DNA from: Psychrobacter sp. P11F6
GTDB taxonomy: Bacteria; Pseudomonadota; Gammaproteobacteria; Pseudomonadales; Moraxellaceae
NCBI RefSeq assembly: GCF_001435295.1
Contig: NZ_CM003594.1
Span: 186,001 to 250,000 of the forward strand
Direction: 5' to 3'
DNA: 64,000 bases
Of the stretch, positions 56,390 to 63,680 are shown in pieces; position 1 is the stretch's first letter; each line of letters opens with the position of its first letter. The position numbers and the translations under genes were made by a program. The notes beneath the pieces were generated by a model, which made no database searches, had not been told where the DNA came from, and worked only from the letters and a program-made list of their open reading frames with translations.

Positions 56390-56618
56390 TTTTTGACTTC
56401 CTTTTTGTCTAAGTTTACGTTTCATTCCTCATTCCAATGTTACCTCATTCTTCCTTTTTTATGCTTATTCATTCAGCAGAAATCATCTTTTTGAATGCTA
56501 TATCGACCTTGCAAGGTTTGTTTAAACATTCCTTAAACACTGTGTGCCATACCTTTTCTTAATTTTATGATAACTTATTAATTATTCAATGATATAAAAG
56601 CATAAAAGGTCATTACTA

Positions 56619-57266
56619 ATGTCAACGTCTCAAACTTCCACGGCGCAGCCTACTATTTTAGCGCCATCATGGTTTACTCGACCAACCTGTGTGGTCGCTG
56701 CTGACTTAATAGGTAAAGTGCTGTGTAGAAAGCTGTTAGATACGGATGGCACGCCTAAAATACTACGTATGCGTATCTCAGAAACCGAAGCTTACATCGG
56801 TGCGGGCGATCCCGCTTGTCATTCACATGCAGGCAGCCGAACGCCGCGCACTGAAATCATGTATGAGCAAGGTGGTGTTTTTTACGTGTATTTGACTTAT
56901 GGCGTCCATCATATGCTCAATTTAATCAGTGGTGCTATCGACTCCCCTGAGTCGGTGCTGATACGTGCGGGGTTTTTAGCAGAAGATAGTGACTGCTTGC
57001 GAGATGAGCAATTATTGAGCTTAGATCAACAACTGATTCATCCCAAACAGTTCGCTGGTCCCGGTAAGCTGACTAAGTGTTTACAAATCGACCGTGACTT
57101 GTATGGCAAATCTATTCATCCAGCATCAGCCGTTTGGATAGAAGAAGACGGCTGCAAGCCGCCAGTATCGCTGCGTCCACGGATTGGCATTGATTATGCG
57201 GGCGAGGCAAAAGAGTGGTTATTACGCTACATTTGGACTGACCATCCTTCGTTATCCAAAAAATAA
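56619..57266 (+). CDS. 3-methyladenine DNA glycosylase (AAG/MPG family)
   Basis: This enzyme removes alkylated purines in base-excision repair. Family blocks visible are LIGKVLCRKL, RISETEAYIGAGDPACHSHAG (containing the catalytic-region Glu), GGVFYVYLTYGVHHMLNL and LIRAGFL, then GPGKLTKCLQI. The 215-residue length fits bacterial members. An AAAAGG ribosome site precedes the ATG. Confidence 0.95.
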   Translation: MSTSQTSTAQPTILAPSWFTRPTCVVAADLIGKVLCRKLLDTDGTPKILRMRISETEAYIGAGDPACHSHAGSRTPRTEIMYEQGGVFYVYLTYGVHHMLNLISGAIDSPESVLIRAGFLAEDSDCLRDEQLLSLDQQLIHPKQFAGPGKLTKCLQIDRDLYGKSIHPASAVWIEEDGCKPPVSLRPRIGIDYAGEAKEWLLRYIWTDHPSLSKK

Positions 57267-57326
57267 TAAGATTGATAGTTGATGGCTGATGGCTGTTTTT
57301 CTAAATAGACTTGAAGGAAGTAACAC

Positions 57327-57638
57327 ATGTATAAACTGACCGTTTTTATTCCAGATACAGCATTAGAGCAGGTAAAGTCCGCTTTATTTTCGGCGGGCGC
57401 TGGGACAATTGGCAATTATGAACAGTGCTGTTGGCAAGTGCAGGGGACAGGGCAATTTAGGCCACTGGCAGGCAGTAATCCGAATATTGGAGCACATGAT
57501 CGACTGGAAACCGTTGAGGAATGGCGGGTAGAAATGGTAGCGGCTGATGCTGATATTAAACAGGTAGTCGAGGCGTTAAAGCAGGCGCATCCTTATGAAA
57601 CGCCCGCCTATGATGTGATTGAAGTATTAGATTTTTAG
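57327..57638 (+). CDS. NIF3/YqfO-type small domain protein
   Basis: The 103-residue protein matches the CutA-like domain that is inserted in YqfO/NIF3 proteins: YKLTVFIPDTALEQVKSALFSAGAGTIGNYEQC at the start and KQAHPYETPAYDVIEV at the end. Stand-alone copies are widespread and of unknown function; metal binding is suspected. It follows the glycosylase after 60 bases. Only nine bases separate its stop from that of the convergent lipoprotein gene. Confidence 0.87.
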   Translation: MYKLTVFIPDTALEQVKSALFSAGAGTIGNYEQCCWQVQGTGQFRPLAGSNPNIGAHDRLETVEEWRVEMVAADADIKQVVEALKQAHPYETPAYDVIEVLDF

Positions 57639-57647
57639 GGTCAGCTC

Positions 57648-58019
57648 TCAGTCTTTTTTAATTTTAATCACGTTATAACTCGGATAGCCAAGCTCGATTT
57701 TGTAATCTTCACTGCCGCGTTTGGCTTTTACTTTTATTTTACTGTCACCTTTTTTGTATTTGACGTCTTTGACTCGATAACCCATATTGCTGACTTTATT
57801 CGCAGCCCTTTGCTCGATAGCAGGCTGATAAAGCTCTTTATCAATGGAGTTGATGGTCTTCTTGTGCTTTTTGTAGACCTTACTGTCTTTATAAACATCT
57901 TCGTAAAGGTCGCCGTAAGCATTATAACCAGGTGCGGTGACACAGCCAGTCGTTATCGTCAGCAACACTGCAATCATACTGGCGGTAGGAGTGGTTTTTA
58001 ATAAAGTATGGTGGTTCAT
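57648..58019 (-). CDS. PepSY-like lipoprotein (short paralogue)
   Basis: A 123-residue protein with a lipoprotein signal and lipobox TTGC (Cys at about 26). The C-terminal 65 residues (NKVSNMGYRVKDVKYKKGDSK... ELGYPSYNVIKIKKD) form a PepSY-like alpha-beta repeat. The 58315-58977 gene has two copies of this repeat with near-identical endings (ELGYPSYNVIKIKKD against RLGYPNLNVIKIEKD), so the two are paralogues. The function is unknown. AGAGGA lies just before the ATG. Confidence 0.78.
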   Translation of the reverse strand: MNHHTLLKTTPTASMIAVLLTITTGCVTAPGYNAYGDLYEDVYKDSKVYKKHKKTINSIDKELYQPAIEQRAANKVSNMGYRVKDVKYKKGDSKIKVKAKRGSEDYKIELGYPSYNVIKIKKD

Positions 58020-58180
58020 CAAATCCTCTTATGATGTCAAAGGTGTTTTTGCTGATCTTATAAAAAAGGGTCAAATAAACCAAGGGCTGGCTTATTTGAC
58101 CAAAGGCATCAAGTAGTCAATGATGCCAAAACTTTATTTAATAGCTTTATTTTACTTATCTCATTTTTAATGCACTTAAA

Positions 58181-58288
58181 TATAGTCGGTTCAATATAAT
58201 TTAGATTCAAGGAAGGCAAGCGAAAGTACTATAAATAGTAGACTAAGCAAGCCTGACACCGTATCTGATTTATATAGGATTGACTATA
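58181..58288. repeat. 108-bp palindromic element with TATAGTC ends
   Basis: The left end TATAGTCGGTTCAATATA pairs partly with the right end TATATAGGATTGACTATA. The centre contains a second inverted repeat around GGCAAGCGAAAGTACTAT and ATAGTAGACTAAGCAAGCC. A 107-bp relative lies at 61258-61364. Non-coding, probably non-autonomous. Confidence 0.6.
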
Positions 58289-58289
58289 A

Positions 58290-58317
58290 CTATCAATTGA
58301 ATGGAGGACATGCCCTA
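58290..58317. mobile_element. Solo end of the TAGGGCGTGTCC repeat family
   Basis: CTATCAATTGAATGGAGGACATGCCCTA matches 25 of 28 positions of the reverse complement of the left end of the 174-bp element (10923-10950). It supplies the stop codon of the neighbouring minus-strand lipoprotein gene (58315-58317). No second end was found within the next few hundred bases. Confidence 0.6.
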
Positions 58318-58977
58318 GTCTTTTTCAATCTTAATCACATTTAAATTTGGGTAACCAAGTCGTATTTCATATTCTTGCGAGCCGCGCTTGGCTTCAATCT
58401 CGAACACGCCGCGTCCGTTTTTTTCTTCCAACTCAATGTCTTTGACCCGATAGCCCATGCCTTGTATTTTATTGATTGCACGTTGCTTAATTGCTGGATA
58501 ACGCGAGTCTCTTTTAATGCTATCTTCGATATCATCATTTTTATAGTGCTTATTATTCTTATGCTTGCCATTATTTTTATATTTGTCTTTGTTGTAATGG
58601 TCATTGTCATATCTATCGTCTTGCCAAACATTAGACCAAGCTTTTTTATTTGAGCTAATCAGTTTTAGATCGGGATACGTGTATTTTAGCTCGTATGCTT
58701 GGTTGTTCTTTTTGGCATAAGCGGTCATTATGCGATTGCCACGGTAGTTATCGGATTTGATATCCATAACCTGATAGCCTTTACGGCGCAGATCAGCGCG
58801 TAGCTTTTGACTAATACGGTTGTAGTCAGCGTTACCATAATCATCATTACCACCATATACTGGGTAATTATCATACCCTGGACCGACGACGGCACACCCA
58901 ACTGTAGTACCCAATAATGCAACCGCAAGACCAGTAGATATAACGGTCTTAAATGAGAAAGGCTTTAGAGTTTTCAT
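58315..58977 (-). CDS. PepSY-like lipoprotein with two repeats
   Basis: The 220-residue protein has a lipoprotein signal (lipobox TVGC, Cys at about 28). Repeat one, near residues 52-112, reads QKLRADLRRKGYQVMDIKSDN. Repeat two, near 165-220, reads NKIQGMGYRVKDIELEEK. They are joined by an Asp/Asn/Lys/His-rich linker (about 113-155). PepSY-like domains often inhibit proteases or bind surface partners; no role can be assigned. It is adjacent to its shorter paralogue on the same strand, suggesting tandem duplication. Confidence 0.8.
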   Translation of the reverse strand: MKTLKPFSFKTVISTGLAVALLGTTVGCAVVGPGYDNYPVYGGNDDYGNADYNRISQKLRADLRRKGYQVMDIKSDNYRGNRIMTAYAKKNNQAYELKYTYPDLKLISSNKKAWSNVWQDDRYDNDHYNKDKYKNNGKHKNNKHYKNDDIEDSIKRDSRYPAIKQRAINKIQGMGYRVKDIELEEKNGRGVFEIEAKRGSQEYEIRLGYPNLNVIKIEKD

Positions 58978-59225
58978 GATCCAATATCCTATAATATTTT
59001 TAAATTACCCGTCGCATCATTGCTGGTGATAGCCGAGCACGTACGCACTCTGTAAATTGTTCATATAATCGTATTCATAACTTACTGGCAACTTAATTAT
59101 TACCATCGTCATTACCATTATGCGCTTTGAAATATTTTCTTACATTATCTATCATAATGGACGAAGATTGATGATTAGTGTCTTTTGCGTTAGTAAGTTG
59201 TAATCAGGGTAACGAATATGAATCA
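58978..59225. other. Region upstream of the lipoprotein gene and the small RNA
   Basis: About 250 AT-rich bases holding the minus-strand lipoprotein promoter. No further structure was seen. Confidence 0.45.
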
Positions 59226-59243
59226 TGTAAGCATATGCTTACA
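59226..59243 (+). promoter_or_regulatory. GacA-type upstream activating sequence
   Basis: TGTAAGCATATGCTTACA is a perfect 18-base palindrome and an exact match to the TGTAAG-N6-CTTACA box bound by the response regulator GacA upstream of rsmX, rsmY and rsmZ in Pseudomonas. Its centre is about 64 bases before the predicted start of the small RNA, which is the usual distance in those genes. Confidence 0.88.
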
Positions 59244-59263
59244 CGTAATGACGCTTACGCGAC

Positions 59264-59292
59264 TTAACATCAGGTTAGGAATTAGGCATTAT
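59264..59292 (+). promoter_or_regulatory. Candidate sigma-70 promoter of the small RNA
   Basis: TTAACA (59264-59269), a 17-base spacer and CATTAT (59287-59292) form a moderate promoter that depends plausibly on the activator box just upstream. TATAGT at 59290 is an alternative -10. Confidence 0.55.
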
Positions 59293-59298
59293 AGTCAC

Positions 59299-59573
59299 AC
59301 GGCATTAGGGAATGTGACTCAAGGATTGAGTTGACCGCATTAAGGATAATGATTCACTTATTAGCATCAGGATGATAATGATAAGTGGAGTAAGGACGCA
59401 TACCCTTTGCTGCTATCAGTAGTTAATGCTGGTAGTTGTAGTAAAAAGGGCAGGATGCCCAGTATCACAATATGCTGAATATTATGCAAGGATGCATGGG
59501 AAACAGTGGTGATAGGTAACATGGATGGTTAACAATAAAACCGCATAACAGTTAATTGCTATGCGGTTTTATC
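59299..59573 (+). ncRNA. Probable CsrA/RsmA-sequestering small RNA (CsrB/RsmX-Y-Z type)
   Basis: The roughly 275-nt transcript has about eleven GGA motifs, most of them in the loops of small hairpins. Examples are ACTCA-AGGAT-TGAGT (59317-59331), CATT-AAGGAT-AATG (59338-59351), ATC-AGGAT-GAT inside the CACTTAT/ATAAGTG stem (59355-59387), GGGC-AGGAT-GCCC (59448-59460), ATGC-AAGGAT-GCAT (59484-59497) and TAAC-ATGGATG-GTTA (59517-59531). It ends at an intrinsic terminator. This is how CsrB-type RNAs capture CsrA/RsmA dimers and so free target mRNAs for translation. A perfect GacA box lies upstream. There is no open reading frame. The exact 5' end is predicted. Confidence 0.85.
59537..59570 (+). 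terminator. Terminator of the small RNA
   Basis: AAAACCGCATA, a twelve-base loop and TATGCGGTTTT. The T-run is only four bases before an A, so efficiency is moderate. Confidence 0.75.
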
Positions 59574-59682
59574 GTGTCTGGACTTTGAGAAAAGCCTAAT
59601 CCCTAAAGTAATCGATATTTGATTTAGCTTCTAGAAACTTCGCTAAATATATTTGTCGAAATTTAGATGAAGTGCTAGCAAT

Positions 59683-59714
59683 AAAAAAACCGTATAGGCA
59701 ATATACGGTTTTTT
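59683..59714. terminator. Terminator on the 3' side of the csbD-like gene
   Basis: A-run, AAACCGTATA, five-base loop, TATACGGTTT and a T-run. It can act on both strands, closing the minus-strand csbD-like gene and insulating it from the small RNA. Confidence 0.88.
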
Positions 59715-59735
59715 GTTTTTTGAAATTACAATAAC

Positions 59736-59939
59736 TTAGTATTTATGTTCAGTACGCCATGCATCTACTTCACGTTCAGCATCATCTTTGCTATGACCAT
59801 AACGTTCTTGAACTTTTCCGACCAATTTATCACGGCTACCTTCAACGTGTAATAAATCATCATCAGTAAGATCAGCCCATTTTTGCTTTACTGAGCCTTT
59901 TATTTGGTTCCATTCACCTTTTAGAGTATGTTCGTTCAT
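59736..59939 (-). CDS. CsbD-family stress protein
   Basis: A 67-residue hydrophilic protein beginning MNEHTLKGEWNQIKGSVKQ, with the family pattern continuing through WADLTDDDLLHVEGSRDKLVGKVQERYG. CsbD proteins accumulate under general stress; their biochemical function is unknown. The start is the ATG behind an AAGGAAC ribosome site; a longer in-frame extension to 60008 lacks similarity. Confidence 0.92.
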   Translation of the reverse strand: MNEHTLKGEWNQIKGSVKQKWADLTDDDLLHVEGSRDKLVGKVQERYGHSKDDAEREVDAWRTEHKY

Positions 59940-60443
59940 TTTTATGTTCCTTCTTTTATTATAAAGTTGGTTATTGAGACAATTATTCCATCTGTCTTTA
60001 ATCGACATTTTACTCAGCTGCTATCAGTACTTATGAATCAGCTAACTGATGATATCTAATATAAGTGCTCACCATCGCCATGTCTGTATATGCAATGTTG
60101 AGAGTGTTGCTCCATTATTGAGATCTGCACAGCTATGTTATGCAGCGTCCATTTGTGTAATGAATGAAGTGTTTTATCAGTGACATACGTAAAGAGGATT
60201 AACAAGTCTGGCGATGATTTATAAAAAATGACGTAGTAACACGCTGTAAATATAGGAATAAAAAAAGTAGCTGTCATCATAAATGTGGCGGCTATTTTTT
60301 TATGATTGTTTTAGGATGGGTTAAAACGAATCATCAAGAATAAGTAAGGTTAAATATTTAGTAATAGACTTCTTGTCTAAATGGCTATAGCCTTATAGTT
60401 GAAATAACAATTGTTTTATAGATTAAGTTGGGGCAGGTTGATA
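59940..60443. other. Divergent region between the csbD-like and tetR-type genes
   Basis: About 500 bases. A hairpin with G-U pairs and flanking A/T runs at 60260-60301 looks like a plus-strand terminator, but no plus-strand gene precedes it. Otherwise nothing was recognised. Confidence 0.45.
60260..60301 (+). terminator. Possible plus-strand terminator without an obvious gene
   Basis: GTAGCTGTCA pairs with TGGCGGCTAT through several G-U pairs that only form in plus-strand RNA, and it is followed by seven T residues. No coding sequence lies directly upstream on that strand. Confidence 0.4.
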
Positions 60444-61133
60444 GTGAATGTACTTGATAGTGTAAGTGCTACAAAACCGGAAACAAAACGAGAGCTGGCA
60501 AAGGCGAAAACGCGTCATACGTTACTAAAAAGTGCCTTGCAGCTGTATAGCGTAGAGGGCGCTTTTGGTATGAGTATGAATAAAATCGCGAAAGGCGCAG
60601 GTATTGCTCAGCCAAGTTTTTATAATCATTTTGATAGTTTAGATGCGTTGCAGCAGGTGTTAGGCGAGCAACTTAAAGACAACTATTTATCGCCAATGCG
60701 CATGGCGTGGGTAGATATGCTTAAAGACTATCTAACACTGTCTAAAGAGGGTTTCAATGAGCGTTGTCAGGAATGTCTAACATTGATTTTTGATACCGCC
60801 TTTCAAAACATCACTTTATTTCAGCGTTTGCTCGAAGACAGTCTGCGCTTTGATTCAAACATAGAACGTAACGGGTTGGGAAGTCTAATCATAGAGATAA
60901 GAGAAGAATGGACTAAAATATTTATAGCGGGATTGCAGTCAGCTGAGTGCTCTTTTGACGAATCTGACATTCATCTCTGTGTCGATATCACTGCCGCCCA
61001 AGTACATGAATTGATATTGGGATGTCATCAACAGCGTTATTCACGGCAGCAAGCCATTGAGATGTTGTGCAAAAACTTTGATGGACTTTTTAACAGTTTT
61101 TTCGCCAAAGACAAGCGCAGAGTAGATGGCTAG
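60444..61133 (+). CDS. TetR-family transcriptional regulator
   Basis: The 229-residue protein has the N-terminal helix-turn-helix (AKGAGIAQPSFYNHFDSLDALQQVL at about residues 50-75), including the typical YNHF end of the recognition helix. The ligand-binding C-terminal part is not recognisable. A GTG start at 60444 is preferred to a TTG at 60411 because it lies closer to a GGGCAGG ribosome site. It is on the same strand as, and 256 bases before, the molybdopterin oxidoreductase, which it may regulate. Confidence 0.82.
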   Translation: MNVLDSVSATKPETKRELAKAKTRHTLLKSALQLYSVEGAFGMSMNKIAKGAGIAQPSFYNHFDSLDALQQVLGEQLKDNYLSPMRMAWVDMLKDYLTLSKEGFNERCQECLTLIFDTAFQNITLFQRLLEDSLRFDSNIERNGLGSLIIEIREEWTKIFIAGLQSAECSFDESDIHLCVDITAAQVHELILGCHQQRYSRQQAIEMLCKNFDGLFNSFFAKDKRRVDG

Positions 61134-61228
61134 TTATTTAGCTTATTAATTTTTAGTAATGCTTAGCTTTAACTAATGCTCAATAGTTTTAAAATGAGCA
61201 AATGTATTAACCTCATAAAACGGAATTT

Positions 61229-61266
61229 ATATAGTGAAAGCGATATAGTGAAAGCGATATAGTCGA
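61229..61266. repeat. 14-bp tandem repeat upstream of the oxidoreductase
   Basis: The unit GATATAGTGAAAGC occurs about two and a half times (TATATAGTGAAAGC, GATATAGTGAAAGC, GATATAGTC). It runs directly into the left end of the 107-bp repeat at 61258. Confidence 0.6.
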
Positions 61267-61364
61267 TTCAACTTAAAAGTAGTACAAGGCAACCGAGTTT
61301 AGATGTATGTTTAATACTTCAAACGAGGTTAACGCAGTAATACCTTTGTAGTTGAGTGACTATA
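61258..61364. repeat. 107-bp palindromic element with TATAGTC ends
   Basis: The left end TATAGTCGATTCAACTTA pairs with the right end TAGTTGAGTGACTATA, with an inner AACCGAGTTT / AAACGAGGTT inverted repeat. Size and ends match the 58181-58288 element although the middles differ. It sits just upstream of the oxidoreductase start and may affect its expression. Confidence 0.55.
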
Positions 61365-61389
61365 GTAAAAAATAACAGGGAGCGCGACC

Positions 61390-63618
61390 ATGGCTAGTGA
61401 AAAGAGTCACACGGAAGAACAAACACATTTTAGAACCTGTAATTTGTGTGAAGCGATGTGCGGTATTGTCATCAAGCACGATGGTAAAAAGGTATTATCG
61501 ATTAAAGGCGATAAAGACGATCCATTTTCTAAAGGGTATATTTGTCCAAAAGCGACTGCTTTGCAAGACTTGCATGAAGACAGTGATCGCCTGCGTCATC
61601 CCGTTGAGAGAACCGCTAACGGTTGGAAAGAGATTAGTTGGGCTGAGGCGTTAGATAAGGTGGCAGCTGGTATTCAGTCGGTACAGAAAAAACATGGTCA
61701 AAACGCTTTCGGGATTTATTTAGGCAATCCTAATGTCCATAATTTGGGCGGCATGTTAACCATTAAGCATCTATTAACCAGTATTAAGACGCGCAGTCGC
61801 TTTTCTGCGACTTCCATCGACCAGTTGCCGCATCACATTGTTAGCATGCATCTGTTCGGGCATATGCTGCGCATCCCTGTGCCTGACGTCAATCGTACCC
61901 AATATATGCTCATCATTGGTGGCAATCCGCTGGCGTCTAATGGCAGTATTATGACCGCACCAAATATGCGTCAAAAACTAAAAGATATCAAAGCGCGTGA
62001 TGGTAAAGTGGTAGTCATTGATCCAAGACGCACCGAAACGGCAGATATTGCTAGCGAGCATCATTTTATCCGCCCAGCGACAGATGTCTTACTCTTGCTT
62101 GCCATGCTCAATGAAATCTATTTACAAGGTTATGCAGGCAAGGCACGTGCTAACAATAATAGAGCGGCAGCGCTCGCGCCAGAGATTGAGCGCATTGCAG
62201 ACTTTGCCAAAGACTATAGCGCCGAGTCCGTTGCTGAGATTACTGGCATTGCGGCAAGCGAGATTAAACGACTCGTCAAAGAGTTTTGCGAAGCAGAAAG
62301 CTCGGTCTGCTACGGTCGCATGGGTGTATCGGTGCAAGAGTTTGGCTTATTAAGCCAATATCTAATTATGCTGATTAATATTGTCACAGGTCGCTTGGAT
62401 GAAGTGGGTGGTCTAATGTTCCCTAATCCTGCGGTTGATGTGGTCAATAACTCTGGCCCAGGTTATTTAGGTAAGCGTCATAGCCGCGTGAGTAACTTGC
62501 CTGATTTTAACGGTGATTATCCAGTGGTGGCAATGGCGGATGAGATGCTGGTAGAAGGGGCAGGACAGTTAAAAGGATTTATGACTGTCGCGGGCAATCC
62601 TGTACTCAGCACGCCCAATGGTGAAAAGTTAGATACGGCTTTTGCCAACTTAGACTTTATGGTCGCTATTGACTACTTTGTCACAGAAACCAGCCGTCAT
62701 GCGCATATTATTTTGCCGCCAGTATCGCCGCTAGAACGTGACCATTATGATGTTACCTTTAATAATTTCGCCGTTCATAATGTGGCTAAATATTCAAAAG
62801 CATTGTTTGCTAAAGAAAAAAACGCCAAACATGATTGGCAAATCTACTTAGAGCTGGCAAAACGCTTGGATAAAAAAGCCGTACTTGCAACCAAAGTTGA
62901 ACGTCTATTAATAAAAGTTTTGGGTCCGAAATTTGTGCTTAATCAAGGTCTAAAACGTGGGCCTTATAAGGGTCTCAATCTAAAGCAATTGAAGAAAAAT
63001 CCGCATGGTATTGATTTGGGATCGCTCAAAACCATGCTGCCACAAGCGTTAAAACACAAAGACAAGCAGATTCATCTTAATGTTGATTTTTATCAAGCAG
63101 ATTTAGAGCGGGTGCAGGAGATGATGCAGGACTATGATGACAAGCAAATTCTATTGATTGGTCGTCGTCATGTCCGCAGCAATAATTCGTGGCTGCATAA
63201 CAGCTATCGCTTGGTAAAAGGTAAGCCGCGCTGTACGCTCATGCTGCATCCTGAAACAGCGAAAGAGTACGGTATTGAGGATGGTCAAAACGTGAAAGTA
63301 ACGTCGCGTGTGGGTAGTGTGACGATCGTAGCAGAAGTGACGGATGAGCTGATGCCCAAAGTGGTGAGTATCCCTCATGGGTGGGGTCACGGCCGTAAAG
63401 GTGTGAAGCAAAAGATTGCGCAAGCGCATGCTGGCGTTAGTGTTAACGATTTGACGGACGATACCTTAATCGATCAGCTAAGTGGCAATGCGGCAGTCAA
63501 TGGCGTACCGGTACAACTGCAAGCAATCGCGCCAGAAGTGGTTGATTTGGAGACGACTGACTTGGAGATGGCTGACTCTGATGTTAATTCTGATATTGAA
63601 TCAGGGAGCGCTGCATAA
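61390..63618 (+). CDS. Molybdopterin-dependent oxidoreductase (formate dehydrogenase/BisC-like superfamily)
   Basis: The N-terminal 4Fe-4S site has C17-x2-C20-x3-C24 and C52, as in formate dehydrogenases and periplasmic nitrate reductases. The molybdopterin domains follow (IIGGNPLASNGSIMTAP, VVVIDPRRTETADIASEHHFI, GRMGVSVQEFG) and a C-terminal Mopterin_bind domain (about 590-710). No Tat signal is present, so it is probably cytoplasmic. The position where Cys or Sec usually binds Mo reads FSATSIDQLPHH. Substrate unknown; no partner subunit or FdhD-type gene is adjacent. The protein ends in an acidic Asp/Glu-rich tail. Confidence 0.88.
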   Translation: MASEKSHTEEQTHFRTCNLCEAMCGIVIKHDGKKVLSIKGDKDDPFSKGYICPKATALQDLHEDSDRLRHPVERTANGWKEISWAEALDKVAAGIQSVQKKHGQNAFGIYLGNPNVHNLGGMLTIKHLLTSIKTRSRFSATSIDQLPHHIVSMHLFGHMLRIPVPDVNRTQYMLIIGGNPLASNGSIMTAPNMRQKLKDIKARDGKVVVIDPRRTETADIASEHHFIRPATDVLLLLAMLNEIYLQGYAGKARANNNRAAALAPEIERIADFAKDYSAESVAEITGIAASEIKRLVKEFCEAESSVCYGRMGVSVQEFGLLSQYLIMLINIVTGRLDEVGGLMFPNPAVDVVNNSGPGYLGKRHSRVSNLPDFNGDYPVVAMADEMLVEGAGQLKGFMTVAGNPVLSTPNGEKLDTAFANLDFMVAIDYFVTETSRHAHIILPPVSPLERDHYDVTFNNFAVHNVAKYSKALFAKEKNAKHDWQIYLELAKRLDKKAVLATKVERLLIKVLGPKFVLNQGLKRGPYKGLNLKQLKKNPHGIDLGSLKTMLPQALKHKDKQIHLNVDFYQADLERVQEMMQDYDDKQILLIGRRHVRSNNSWLHNSYRLVKGKPRCTLMLHPETAKEYGIEDGQNVKVTSRVGSVTIVAEVTDELMPKVVSIPHGWGHGRKGVKQKIAQAHAGVSVNDLTDDTLIDQLSGNAAVNGVPVQLQAIAPEVVDLETTDLEMADSDVNSDIESGSAA

Positions 63619-63651
63619 AATAGTTTTAGCATAAAATTTTTTTACAAATAA

Positions 63652-63680
63652 GAAAGGCGCTTATATCAGCGCCTTTTTTT
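63652..63680. terminator. Terminator between the oxidoreductase and dadA
   Basis: AAAGGCGC, an eight-base loop and GCGCCTTT followed by a T-run, between convergent genes. Confidence 0.82.

Noticed and set aside
60056..60280. 74-codon minus-strand frame between the csbD-like and tetR-type genes
   Set aside because: It has no ribosome site, unusual composition, and no recognisable domain.
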